Below are positions 34,741 to 47,500 of a stretch of DNA of 64,000 bases, in pieces; position 1 is the stretch's first letter; each line of letters starts with the position of its first letter. Where the stretch lies: positions 172,192-236,191 of the forward strand of contig CACRXP010000067.1 of assembly GCA_902702965.1 (NCBI GenBank), written 5' to 3'. This stretch comes from Spirometra erinaceieuropaei. Lineage: Eukaryota > Platyhelminthes > Cestoda > Diphyllobothriidea > Diphyllobothriidae. Both the position numbers and the translations under genes were made by a program. The notes under the pieces are model-generated. The model was given only the letters and a program-made list of their open reading frames with translations, did not search any database and was not told where the DNA came from.

Positions 34741-36103
34741 CAAGATTTATAATATTAAAAACTAAAAACGAAGTTTCAAAAATCGTATCAGAAAAGCGGC
34801 TTTACGTAATTGGCTTATGTTTCACTTCGCATGTACGATCCCGATTTACGGCGTATACCTCAACCGACATGAGACACTTAGTGGGTGGATTTGCCCACTT
34901 TTTACGAAAGTCAACGCATAAAATGACTTCCTTTAAAAACGACTGGCGCTGTCTGATGAACCTGACGTAGAGACTGATTGAAAGCACAGGTTAGCAAATG
35001 AACGGCATACAGGTAGATAATCTGACGAAAGCGAGATTTTCACCGGGCCAAGGGGATTGTTTAACCTTTTGCTTGACTCGACATTATTAAAGCGCATGTC
35101 TCTCCTTATGTGGCGCCTTTAGTATGATGTGCGGTCCACCAATGCCGTGTGTGTGGCTGTATCCGATCCGCCTGTCAATGTGACCTGAATCGGTCCCGAC
35201 CTCGTTGGCTGCTGATATGGTGGGTGGCCCCAGTTGTCCCGCACCGTGATTGTCACACGTTAAGAAGGTTCGCAAAGTCAGATGTGGGAAGCAGAAGTGG
35301 GTTGTAAAACACTTTGTTTAACCGGCATCTTTGTCTGATTTACCGGGAGAACCTCCTCTCTAATTTTTGTTCTTCGTCGTTGGGACTGCAGAAATGCCTA
35401 AACATCCCCTTGCACAAGTGAGTGATAAGTTAACTATTAAAAATAATCTAATCATGTCGCGTACAATCCATATTATTATGCATGTAATAGTTTTAAAATA
35501 AGAAAAAACAATAACAATTTTCTGATTTTAACTTTTATTTGCGTGTCATCGGATTACACAGTTAACGCCCTCTTTGAAAACAGCTGCGGTTCAGTCAAAA
35601 TGTATATGCACCAACGATCCTCATGTCAATAAATATTTAAAAATTCGGTCGTGGTGTTTGGAAACGCCACGATATTAAACGCATGATCTACGGGGTCCTC
35701 CTTATTACTATAGAGTGAAAAGGAATTTTCTTTCCCGCCAGATAAGTCGACGTCAATTTTACAATTGCGTACAATTTTTCATCTGTCGGAATAGCCAAAT
35801 TCTCATTCATGATGTAACATCATGGCTACGTAAGGCTGTCGACGCGTTCGAAGTCCACGCTGATGGCAAACTGATAAGCATTGCCTGTCAAATGTGTACT
35901 TATAATTCTGCTAGAATATGCTTGCCCAGTTGGAAAATAGTCATCGTATTCAAATAGCGTTTTAACAATTTCTGCCAATTATTGCATTGAGCGGTATAGT
36001 TTGACATCACTGTAACCGGCAAAACTAAAGCCGGTTACTTTTTTGCGAAGCAAATGTTAACAGTCATAACAATAGAAAAAAAAACATACATAAAAAGGAG
36101 AAA
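34741..36103. other. No gene recognised
   Basis: Short open frames only (77-80 codons, no motif). No RNA gene or repeat seen. Confidence 0.4.
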
Positions 36104-36300
36104 GCTATTCGGAAAACCAAGTTGTACTCTTAAATTTTCGAGTCAGTGACACCGACCCGTCGTCAGACAAAATGAACAGAGGGAAAGTAAAATCAGCAGA
36201 CCAGATCGGTTGGCGCGACAGTACAGGCAATGACAAACAGAGAGCTGACGCATGAGAGGGGGACACCGAGTTATGGTAGGCTGTGGGGCAGGGGGAGGGA
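36104..36300. repeat. PLE terminal inverted repeat, left arm
   Basis: Pairs with the reverse complement of 37872-38063. Shared words are TTCGGAAAA, GTCAGTGACACCGAC, CGTCGTCAGAC, ATGAACAGAGG and GTGGGGCAGGGGG. On the minus strand it contains CTGACGA (36166-36160) and GAAA (36139-36136) around an 8-bp stem. This is a hammerhead-like motif whose stem I is damaged. Confidence 0.85.
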
Positions 36301-37871
36301 AGGAATAACCATTCGGCCTCACTGTGATGGAGCTAGAGAAAACGCTAGGTGATTGCGTATCGGTGGGAATGCGGGCGGCTGATCACTCATGCAGCTTGAG
36401 GTCAAGGTGCAATGCGCCGGCGTTGGAGGTGTTGTGGGTTTCGGCTGTTGGTCACCGTGTCACAACGGGGAGGAGGAGAGCGGAATGGGGAAACAGCATG
36501 CGTCTGTGCGGCCGAGTGGGGGTTAGGAAATGTTGAGGTGTGGGAAAAAGACATTGAGAGTGCACGTAGGCCCTCGTCCTGAGCGTCTAGATCGACTTGG
36601 CGTTTGATGCTAGTCGTGCCAGAATGCCAAGCTTCGAGGAATTCTTGCGCGTGTCTGGTGGAAGTCCTTGAAAACCCTTCGGTACCGTCCCAATTGAAGC
36701 GGTGGTCGTGCTTACGGGCATGCTCAAACATGAGGGACAGATGGTAATGACTGCGAAAGGCTAAATTATACTCGTTGATGCGAGTCCCTAGTTATCTGCC
36801 TGTATGACGAAAATAAACACAAGAGCAGTTGGCGTACTGTATACGGTAGATGACATCAGTTAGTTGTTATTTATGCGCTGGGTTCTTACCTCGGTATAAT
36901 GCCTCGCGTAGGGAAGATGCGGGCTTATGGGCAATGCAGATATCTGATTGACAGAAATAACCGATTTAAATAGATCAATTCTCTCTTGAAGTAAATCATC
37001 ACTGTTACGGATGCGATAGGCCCGATGGAAAGGAGTTTGGGCACAGCATTGTTTATGGGCAGCAGGATGGTTGCTCCCGTAGTTAGTTATGATTTCGGCG
37101 CTAGAATTATTTCTGTGGACACTTGTTGCTCGGTTGCCATCAGTAAGTCTATGTATGCAAACATCTAAGAACGGGATTGAATCTCCTCTTGCTTCGTCGA
37201 GAGTAAACCATATCGCCGGGAAGAAGATATTTAAATTATGGTGCTATAGCTTAACTTCGATGGTCTTTTTTATGAAAAAAAACGTGTCACTCACGTATAG
37301 GAGCCACACAATTTGGTTTGAACTTTTGTACAACATCCTGTTCTAGTCGCTGCAAGACTAGTTCTGCAAGCAGCCCCAATACTGCGGAGCCCATTGGATT
37401 GCCCTTTACTTGTTGATAATTCTTGTCATCAAACTGACAATAATTGTTGAGACACAGCTAAAGCGTGTCTAAAACATGCTGTGTTGGAATGCCAACGAGA
37501 CTTTGCTCTAGACATCCGGCAATGCCGTCAACCGCTAGGTCCTGCGATATTGAAGAATACAAGGCAACATTATCAAATGATAGAACACATTCGCCAGGAC
37601 TTTATTCAAGACCTTCAATATTTTGTAAGAAAGCCTGAGAATGTGTCATGCTGTTTTGCGATTCATTCGTGAGGTGTTTTTACTTTCAGTATAACTACTT
37701 GCAAAGAGGTAATTAGAGGATCCAATAAGAGACCTTATCATCCTCAGCGGCGAATCTGTCTTGTGAACCATCCGAAGGCCTACGCACGTGCGATACGGGG
37801 TTCATTGAGAACCATAGATCTGCATACCCTCTGATCCGCATTTCTCCCGCTTATTCTCGAACTCAAACACA

Positions 37872-38063
37872 GGAAGCCCCCCCTGCCCCACAACCTACCG
37901 AAGCTCGTCCCCACCCGCCTCACGCATCAGGTGTCTGTTTGTCATTGTCTTTCCTGTCGCGCTAGCCGACCTGGTCTGCCGATTTCACTTTTTCCTCTGT
38001 TCATTTCGTCTGACGACGTGTCGGTGTCACTGACTTGAAAATTCACGATTTTCCGAAGAGCCC
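37872..38063. repeat. PLE terminal inverted repeat, right arm
   Basis: Reverse complement of the left arm with scattered mismatches. Its outer end carries the better preserved hammerhead-like motif (38006-38048, plus strand). Confidence 0.85.
38006..38048 (+). ncRNA. Hammerhead ribozyme-like motif in PLE terminal repeat
   Basis: Stem I TCGT (38006-38009) pairs with ACGA (38045-38048). Core CTGACGA at 38010-38016. Stem II is a long hairpin with an inner GTCGGT/ACTGAC stem. GAAA at 38037-38040. Stem III is the palindrome AATT (38040-38043), with the predicted cut after C38044 (UUC). The base of stem II has weak pairs. The plan matches the PLE hammerhead class with minimal stem III, which works as a dimer. 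Confidence 0.55.
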
Positions 38064-41000
38064 ACTACTTTAATTTAGTTACAGTATATGCGTTTTTTAC
38101 GTATGAGTCTGCGCATCTTGTGAGAGTCTATACATCAAGTAGAAATACGCGTAAATAAAGGATATTTTATTCCCAAAACCCTGTAAATATAGATGAAAGT
38201 TGGAATCCAAAAGCCGAAGACATGGAAAGAATTGGGCGACACTATTCACCTCGGAAATCACAGCGCATTAGTTATTCAATATATATTGGCTTATTTATTT
38301 CTAGCAATAATTCAGGGATGGAAATGTGCAATCACACATTAAGAGACGGAAATGCGGTCAAAATGTTCGTCAAGAAGCCCAAGATATTCTATGCAACATT
38401 GCCGCTTAATAATAAAGAAAAACCTCTGCATGCATCACTTTTTTCACTTGGAAGAAAGCGTTTGGGAGTCAAGACCTCTTCGATTATCTTGCGATCGAAT
38501 AGCCTTTTAAAATAGTACGGAAACGTTGGTCGCGTTTTAAATCAACTTTCGCATTTATCAACAGACGTGGATTTCTTAAATCGCCCCATTTCATGCACAT
38601 GGATACAGTTGCAAAGTCTGGATATCTGTCCAAAATATGGATGATGCTTAACTGTTTATATCAATTATGCAACAACATGGTATCTGATAAATAAAAACGT
38701 ATAGCAGGAAGTTATTGACATATGTCAACAATGTACTACAAGTCTACTTTTCGGCTATTCGAGAGGTCTACTGACTTATTTTTAGTCGTTTTTACAAACA
38801 AAAATAACAAGAGTTGGACAGCATTTAATGTGGCGAATTAATTATGCTGAGCGCTCAGTATTTGCGGAGGTTGGATTTTTCCGAATCGCTACCGCCAAGG
38901 AGCATTTATTCCAATCTAAACGGTGTTTTAGGGAGTGTTTGTTCAAAGGTTTACTTTCAGCATGCATGCTGATCAGATTCTGTAGAACAGAACGTTGCAT
39001 TAACAATCATATTTCAGGACGGCAATATGCAGACATTTTGTCGCGAAGTAGTTTCGACGGCTAGTATGGAGTTGATCGAATGCAGCATTCACGATGCCTT
39101 AATGTACGACGTCGGATATGGCTGATTAGAATGATAATGACGCTTTGTGACAGCCTAAATTAAACAAATTCTAATGCTTAAGATAAAACCTATTAAGCTC
39201 TTATTTTATTAGCCATACGGACTGATGAGTACTCATTTCAAAATGAAGCGTAAATGCGTTAAAAACGATTAACTTTATCCTGTAAATGGCGTGTTAGAGG
39301 CTTATTGTTCAAGCCAACAAGGCATGTCAACCTTAAATGACGACTGCAAAGACGAGAAAGCCGAAAATCAAACACTTCTGCGTCCTGATTAGTAATAAAT
39401 TACTATAGTTGACTGCCAACCTAACGAAAAGCTGTCAGTAATCCACCAAAACCGAAACACTACGAATCATTATAATTCTTCATTCTTAGATAATGGCGGC
39501 CTCCATGGTTTCCCAGTTGGAGATGCATGATGTTCTTCCTCATTTCCTGTCCCGTCCTGAAATGCGCCTGCCTGACTTCCTGCACCTTATCTCTCATCAT
39601 TCTTCAAAATTAAATAACCTATTCATATTTGTCCAAAGACTATCAGCTGGCTATGTTTCCTTGGATGTATAACGCATCGACAATTCTGCTGCCATGCTCT
39701 GCATAACAGATGCATGTTATTCAAAAATGGCAAAATTGAAAAACTGAGCCTGCTAATCTGCATCGAAGTCATTGAGTCATTTTATAGAAACTTAAAATAC
39801 AATGGGAAAGACAACGCCTGAATTGTTGCAAGGGACTGCAGCTGACGCGACGCAATTCTTGGAGTTATGCTGTTCCTAAATTTAGCCCGAATATGCTTTA
39901 TTGCCGGCATCATAAAAGCATAAGTAACCGGAGAACGTTTGCATTCCACTTTTTATAATTCCGATGTTTGTTCTTTAACTCATGGAAAATACGTTTTCCA
40001 TTTTACGTTGCGTAATTTGTACAGGAAACTAAGTGGGTTAAGTGTACCACATAATCAACTATCATCAGATTGGACGAGCAGAAAACTGATCACAGAGTGC
40101 TAGTTTTCCAGAATTGAGCTCAAAATAAACCGCTTCCTAGTAAAAAAGGCAATCGCTTGTTATGCACATGAAAATGTGTTATTGATTTTATAGTTCACCC
40201 ATATAAATTTTTAAATATTTTGGAATGAGATAGTGAATAGGTAGGTCACTATCTACCATGTCATTCACCTAAGAGATCTTAGGGCTTAAGCAGTTCTTAA
40301 ATGGACACGATAGTCAGACAAATAAACGGGCTTGTTGTTTCAAAGCACTTTTTTAAAACTACAAACATCAGCTAACAGTATTATCCAATTCACGTCAGAA
40401 GCCGAAAAAGTCACCAAATGCCCTGAGACAATATGAACATAAACATCGCCAAACTGAGGTTTTTGGAAAGCAAACAAAATAAGCCTTCTCATACAATTTA
40501 AAAGCAATAACCTTTCATGTAATAAGCGTTATTGTGGCCACACATTTTTCCACATAGCCGAGGTATATTTCAGCACGCCAGAAATAAAGACGGACGATTA
40601 AAATAACCCTGAAGATCAATTTATAGCCAATGTAAACATGATAAATGCTATAAAATGTATGTGACTCGGAGTGGAGAGATGACGACCGGTAGTCAGCTGG
40701 CCAAAGTTTAAAGTATCAAATGTATGTTTGTAACAGTTCAAAACCACTAGAGTAAGAAACGATAAATCACAGTCAAAGGCGATCTTATAACAAGCTTCAT
40801 TTTGCCTTGTTGATTTTATTAAATTTAAAAATCTTAATAGTAAAACGCGTTATCTTAAGATCCTTATGAAACGACGAGGACTCTGTTTTTTTCCAAAATT
40901 CCATAATATGTTGTTTTGTATCCTCTTCTATTTTCGGTATAAATCAGGGATATATCGTCAGCCGTAAAGTGCACTATGCATGCAATCGGCCTGCTTTGTA

Positions 41001-42877
41001 TATATGCATTAAGTATATCTTATACTGTAAAGATATTAAATGAAAAAACCGCTGTTTTGTTTGAGTTCTTGTCAGCAAATTGTTTTCGCCCTTAACTTTT
41101 TTCAAGAAAATCATTTTGAATCCGGCATTTTGAGGCAAGTGAACAAATTGGCATCAGAAAATGTTAACTGCAGGCCCATTTTAAGACACAATTCTTTCTA
41201 ATTTGCTTTCTTTAGCAGCTGTATTCGTGAAGTAACTTTCAGGAAAGCCGCTAAGACGATAAACGCTTTCTGATTTCGTAACTTTATTAGGATAAAATAA
41301 ATGCCTTACGCAAGTCTCGTCTAAGAACTTGACTAAACACATAAAATGCAACCTTTGTAAAGGAACCCGTAAGCAAACTGGCGAAAAGCCAATAAACGAC
41401 TGATATGAGAACTCTACAACACGTGGAATGTTCACCTGTAAACGAGAGTTTGCTCCCTATTATCGATGCCATATTCCTGTACGCTATGCATTGTCCAAAC
41501 ATTGAACTACATACGGCTTTTCTGAACTCCTTGCAATCAAATGTTACTTATTGGTTTCCACAGCATAAAGTAAGTAAGTCAACCGCTTCGCGCTTGTAAT
41601 TCATTCGTATTATTCTTAGCTCCTAAATATCGCTTCGCCAGTTTAGCCGAAAATTACATTTGTCATTCGTGTAATCGTCTCCTCATTGCATTTTATTATG
41701 AAGTTTTTTAAAATATGCACGATTAAATACGAGCAGATTCTGACACGGAGGATAAGCTCTCATTTTAAACGACTCCAGCTTTGACAAAAATTAAGCTTGC
41801 CTTGTTTCTCATCCCCTTATGATTTCTGGTATTAGACGAAAATATGTACCACATACTACGACTGAACGATGATATGAACGTTAAAATTAATATGCGTATA
41901 TTAATTAGAAACTTATCAGCAGCGAGTTCTGACCGCGCATTTGACGACGCAAACATGGAGACATATATAAGCTAAAGTTAATTGTGCACGGAACTAAATA
42001 AACAAGGTGATCATTGCATTATTTCACTGTAATATGAGACATTTGCGTCGGCTTGCATCAGCGCACGTTCGGCAACCTTCCTTCTCTATCAGCATAAACA
42101 AACCAACTATAAGCATTCTTAGGTAATAACATATAAAGCCGTTTAAGTTATTTTCCCTGATGAATACCAAAACGATGTGTATTTTAAAATATAAGACTCC
42201 AAAGCTGCATTTGTGCTTGCTCATGAAGGTCTGCTACTTACGAGCGATGTCTGACCCCTATTAAGACCTTTGTCTAGTAAACAGTTGCATGTTTTCAAAC
42301 AATTTCCACTTCTACTTCACTTTCAAATTAGACGACTGCAGCTCGGTTTACCATGACAATCGTGCTGATCCTCATTGATATTGTTCCAGTAATTACTCTG
42401 TTTACCAACCAGCAACTACGCGTTTACTCTACCATTAAAACGCCAACGCAGGCATTTTGGGTTTTTGCGTATCAACAGCGATGACAGACCCGGCTTCCGA
42501 CGAGACAGATATGGAGCCGAAGGCAACGGAGATTCGCACACTGCGCTGAGGTTGATTAACTTAACTTGACATATGGTTTGATCAAAGGTGGGCGTTTGCT
42601 AATACGCAAACGTAATATCACAAAAGTGCAGGGTGAAAACCGTTCAAATTGCCTTATATTGTTTCCTTGAAAAGCAGGCCAAGAAGCATTTCTATTAACA
42701 AGAAGACAACGTCACCTTAGGAAGCTTTAGGTTGACTTGATACGCTCTGAATACCCTTTTCGCAGAAATGCCTGCATCCTTCAAAATACTGAATTCAAAC
42801 GTGAATGATTGCCCAAGAATAAAGGCACGCTAATGAACAGCAAGAAAAAAAACGGAATCATTTCCTGTTATCAAACA
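38064..42877. other. No gene recognised
   Basis: A 4.8-kb AT-rich stretch with short open frames. The longest is 97 codons at 38222-38515 (+), which is lysine/serine-rich and without a recognisable domain. I see no RNA genes, element ends or tandem repeats. Confidence 0.4.
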
Positions 42878-42883
42878 TTTATT
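42878..42883 (-). terminator. Polyadenylation signal of family gene C
   Basis: AATAAA on the minus strand, about ten bases after the stop codon of gene C. Confidence 0.6.
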
Positions 42884-42892
42884 TCGAACTTA

Positions 42893-44572
42893 TTAGTTAG
42901 GGTAGTAAATGGCGTTTGGACTGGTCCTTCGCGCGAAGTACCAACATCCAAAAGGATACCTCAAGTGTAGTACAGCCCAAAGCGTTGAAAGGACGTTAAT
43001 TTCGCCGTTTGTGAACTTTCGCTTGTTTTCCGCGTATTTTACGCATTTAGGGTAGAAAATACGTGATTTGAAAGAAAGCGTTTGCTGATTTAAAAATGCA
43101 ACTCTATCCGTAAATCTACCTTTTTTACGGACTAAGATAAAATTGGCTAGAATCCGTTTAGCCAAATTACGCTCACGGAATTTTGTGTAATCTCTTCTAG
43201 ACCAAACATTGTCGGATGAAAATGGCCTCTGTACGCCGTCGGATGTCACTACCGAAGCATATATTTCGACTGTGCAATGGAAAACAGCAAACGTCTCCAT
43301 CCATCTGCTTGTATCTTCGATGCAATTCAAATCATCGTTAAAGAAAAATGTCGTCAAACGCCCAAATAATGCGGTGGCGCATTCAGGGAGTTTTACAGTC
43401 CCTTTGAATTGTAGACGGCTTGTAAGAAGATGTTTAAACGTCATGTTTATTTGTTGTTCAGAGTTGGTTAGACAATAAGATCCAACTAAAAGCATAAAAT
43501 AATGCATCATATTAATTTTGGCTGGCAAATTTTCCTATAAGGCTTCTGGCATTCTCGGCTAGGATACTTTATGCATAAAGGCGTGTATATACGACGAGAT
43601 TGCGGAATGCATGTGTGTCGATTAACCAGGCGTCTTTGATTAATATTATAAAGCATCGCTTAACAATAGGCTTAAATTATTCAATGCCTAATTGATGTTG
43701 ATATATTTAAGTCGAATAAAGTACACAATAATTTTTATTAATATATTTATTTAAATTTTGAGCGTTGCGTGGTGTCGCATAATTTGCGAGCCCGTAAAGA
43801 ATTACTCAGTTTTCGAAAAAAATGGCGGTGTAATTTCCTGCAGAAAATCTAAATATTTCGCTCTTTGTCAGAGTATAGTATGCAAAACGTGAAAATATTT
43901 AATTGTATACTGTTTGGAAGCCTAAATTTTAAAAATGCACACTTAATGAAATCAAACAAAATGTCACCCTTTACTCTTGAATGCTATATAAATACATTTA
44001 TTTGATATTTATACCTATTGTAAAGGAATTTATAAGATTTCATGTTTATCCCCTGAAAATAGGGATAAGGCTAGCAGTATGTTTTAACCAGACAAAGAGG
44101 GTGTCTCAAAATGCTAGAGTTTGTATATTGTAATTTGGTGCAACCATTAAATTTGATTCGCATAATTCTTTTGTTCACCGGCAAATTATTCATTTACGTC
44201 ATTTAGTCTCGGGTATTTGGCTTGACGCGAAATGATGATCAGGTAAGAAATTCGGAATCTTAAGAAGACAAACTCCACCCAAAAATGGACTGGTTAAAAG
44301 CCCTTTTCGGATAAGGCATTTTTCCAAATAAATATTGCCCATTTGCTTATTCAAATCATTTCCGGCATGCATTTGACATAAAAATGTGTTTAATTTATAT
44401 TAGCAGCCCTTGACCTTATAAACATTTTTCAAGCATTTCAGCAATTCTCACTACAGTATTCACAAAAAAACAAAGTAAACTTGCATGTGTTGCCAAGTTT
44501 ATGGCTCCAGGACCTGCAACAGATGCAAGTTCTTAGCGCAAATAGCAGACTAAATACCACATAGGTTATCAT
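42893..44572 (-). CDS. Secreted six-cysteine family protein C (two exons, 226 aa), GC-AG intron
   Basis: Unknown function; paralog of genes A, B and D. Exon 1 is 44572-44485 (88 bp) and gives MITYVVFSLLFALRTCICCR, then SWSHKLGNT. This is a signal peptide aligning residue for residue with the other three exon 1s, including CxCCRSW. The donor is GCAAGT instead of GT; GC-AG introns with exactly this donor are a known minor class. The intron is 999 bp. Exon 2 is 43485-42893, after TTTTATGCTTTTAG, and starts TTGGA as in gene A. The joined frame is 226 aa. All six family cysteines are kept (SYC, PEC, LNC, FHC, PKC, FGCW), as are GRLTTFF, CTVEIYAS, FTNGEINV and WAVLHLRYPFGCW. The glycosylation sequon HANFT is lost (LANFIL). 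If exon 1 were not used, an in-frame ATG at 43528 could give a shorter product, but the exon-1 homology argues against that. Confidence 0.8.
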
Positions 44573-47500
44573 TGTCGCAGATTGTAGATTGTAGCCGTTG
44601 CAAGACTACCCGTTATAAAGCTTTTAAATTCTATCCTACGCGTGTTTTACAATGAAAACGCACCGCCTCGTGTCCAATAAACTCTTTAAGTTATGTGCAA
44701 AGGTCTGCTGAATAATAATCGTCGTCAGGTCCTTTATAAGAGATCGCGTTTTTGTGATTTTTGAAGCAGTTTCTAGATTCATATTATCGACTGTTCTTTT
44801 TTTTGTTGTCAGGATTGTCTTTTTTAATAAATGCTCTGTAAATGCTCGGCGAAATATATATGCTTTGTAACGCTTATCATGAAATTTAAATGTTATCAGG
44901 ATATCTTTGGTTACTAAATATGCCCGAGCATATTCGGAAAATAAGGATATTAGATTTTCTACCAAATTAGAAGTTCTTTTGTCATTTCACCAAGGACTCT
45001 GACCGTCCACGGTTAATAAAGCTATAATTATGCGTTCTTTTGAGATCGTAGAATGTTTATTCATGCAGTATCAGGCCTATATGTTTGCATGTACTGAACA
45101 ACGCAGTCTGTATATATTACATGATTTTTTAAACGCTGTTTGACATTATTTAAACGATATTGAGTTTTGCATATTTGTCCTCACGCGGAAAGCATGCATT
45201 TTATAGGATGAAATCATTAAACGCTCATGCAAAGGCTGATAAGGCTTTAAATTATTTGGGAATCCCAAACCTTTTTCTTAATTTAAATACGCGCTTTCTT
45301 GTTGCATAAAACACAAAGACAATATGGTTATGTACAAAACGAGTAATATAAAGCATATTTCGTATAATATTTCTTTATTATAAATTCGGATTCGTAAGAT
45401 CATCAAACATTAATGTAACAAGTGCAGTTTTGTGAGTGGTCGCACTAAACCGAGTGAAGTTCATGTAAGAGTTCTTCAATAGATGCATTTAAAAGCTGAC
45501 CTTTGGGAGAATTCGTAATGCAATGAAATTATGCTGCGTGAGAATGAGATTTAAAACATCATCTAAGTCATCCTTCCTTATCGACGAGGTTAACATTTTA
45601 AGGCCTACTTTTACTAAATACCAAAAAACAATCCGCTTAAGGCATTTATTCATTCCCAAAAATTATTTGGGCATATTAGTATGTAAAAATTTCATTTGGC
45701 GATCAAAATATTTGCTCTAGCGAATTATTTAACCGCATCCCTTCATGATGAGAATTTATAGGTTTGATTTGTTTTCGGTATCATTTGTTTGAATTGAAAC
45801 ATCTTGTTCGCCAGGATTTAAGCTTTCTTTTTGAATGCAGGAACTGATTTTCCTGTGCGTTTGATGACGCCGATCCTAAGCCATTTACCGTTTCATTGTT
45901 TTATTTAGGCGCAAATGCGTAGGACGCATACGCTAAGCTTTTAAGTTTTTCGCTCTCAGAAAATGTACTTGTCTTACTAAAACATGCTCTCTCGCAATGC
46001 TTAAATGTTGCAAATTGTCGCACGTAATCCGGCCACATTAACGACACACAGGCATAACAGGTTATATAAATGAATTTTAAGAGGTAGGCGACAACTGGTC
46101 CCCTCTGGTAAAAACGTTTTCTGAAAATTTAATGTATAGTATTGTATGCACTCACAATTGATAAGAATCGGCACTAATAAAAATTAAAAAAAGGCAGGAT
46201 ATGTTTATGCAATATAACGGTGACTGTCTGCCCCGTGGTTTGACACTTACTTTGTTAGACTGAATATTTTTATATAAAATTTTGGTAGAATTCGCCATAG
46301 ATTTCTTACCTTTTTAAAAATATAGCTAAGTCATAGATGAGGCCTTCTTCTGTGTAGGTATAGCTATGATACTAGGGTGATTGTAACACGCACTTTTACG
46401 GAGAGAGAGGTGGTGCGTTTTATTGTTAAAGTGAGGCTAATGCGTATTAAGGCACAGTCGCTAGCCATATTTAGATGGCTCTGTGTGCAAAATTTACGTT
46501 TAATTGGTACAGAAGTCTCGATTAAGTTTAATATATGCCTGATAATACAATGTTTGACAGGTGATGCGTTCTAGTCTTCAAAAATTTCTAAAACTATCAA
46601 ATTACCTATCCTGCAGAAGTCAATGCTACTCTAGTGTGGAATTAAACTGTTTTCATGTGGCGAGGTTCATTCGCCTCAAGCACAACAGTTAAATCTAGGC
46701 TGAACCCGACTGATGAATAGACTTTTAGCAAAATTAACTATTTTACCTAAAGCCTAAAGAGTTTACTCCATGTTATTGAGCGTTACATTAAAACAGATAA
46801 CTTAAAAATAATTATGATTTGATTACTTTGTAGGCAGATTCCTTCTGGATCAGTGCAGTTTAGTGGGGCTCTGTTTTATGTTATTTCCGTAAAAAAGAAA
46901 TATATAATTATTTTATTTAAGAACCAATAAAATGTGGGCACAAATTCATTTGTGCGTTTAAAAACGTGTTGTAAATTGCAAATCAGCTTCCTTGGATGCA
47001 AGAAATTCCGTACTATCGGCAAACTTGTAATTGCAGATTATTATAAATATAGGTGGAATAAATTTTTGAAAGTCAACTTCCTATCTAATGGGCAATATTA
47101 AATGCCGGCTTTGCGATGAGCACGAGTATAACATGGATATGCATATCTCCCGGGAACAAACAAAAGGGCTTGGTAAGTGATATCGAATGGATGGGTTTAA
47201 CGTTGTCGTTCTGAGGACCTACAAGGCTCCTAATCGAAAGTATTTTGCAAGTTCTACATAAAGTTGGAAACTTAAGATCTTGAAACTTAAGAAAGTCAGT
47301 CCGGATACGCATACGGCATTCAGACTAATCCTCAGATGTGCATTCATTAAATCTCCCCTATCATGCTTTTGTGGACAGTAATAAAATGGCTGTCGTTCCT
47401 GTTAGATTACTTGTCCAAGAAAAAGAACAGCGCTAGGTTTTTTATGTCCTTTATGCGATAACATGTACTTTGAAGCGTAAAAGCGGTTTTCAGGGACAAC

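Larger units (their letters stand above)
36104..38063 (-). mobile_element. Penelope-like element flanked by terminal inverted repeats, decayed
   Basis: Minus-strand translation of the interior gives PLE blocks in order. About 37480-37330 is an RT thumb/palm piece (NYCQFDDKNYQQVKGNPMGS, AELVLQRLEQD). About 37215-37090 reads DEARGDSIPFLDVCIHRLTD. About 37075-36890 is the linker (NYGSNHPAAHKQCCAQTPFHR). About 36860-36560 is the GIY-YIG endonuclease (DVIYRIQYANCSCVYFRHTG, then FEHARKHDHRFNWD and QEFLEAWHSGTTSI). Stops and frameshifts make it inactive, and the front of RT is missing. Near-identical arms of about 195 bp bound it in inverted orientation (36104-36300 and 37872-38063). Inverted terminal repeats are a known PLE arrangement. 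Confidence 0.85.

Noticed and set aside
38222..38515. 97-codon plus-strand frame as a gene
   Set aside because: No motif, no paralog in the window and no splice-consistent extension. Length is within chance for this sequence.
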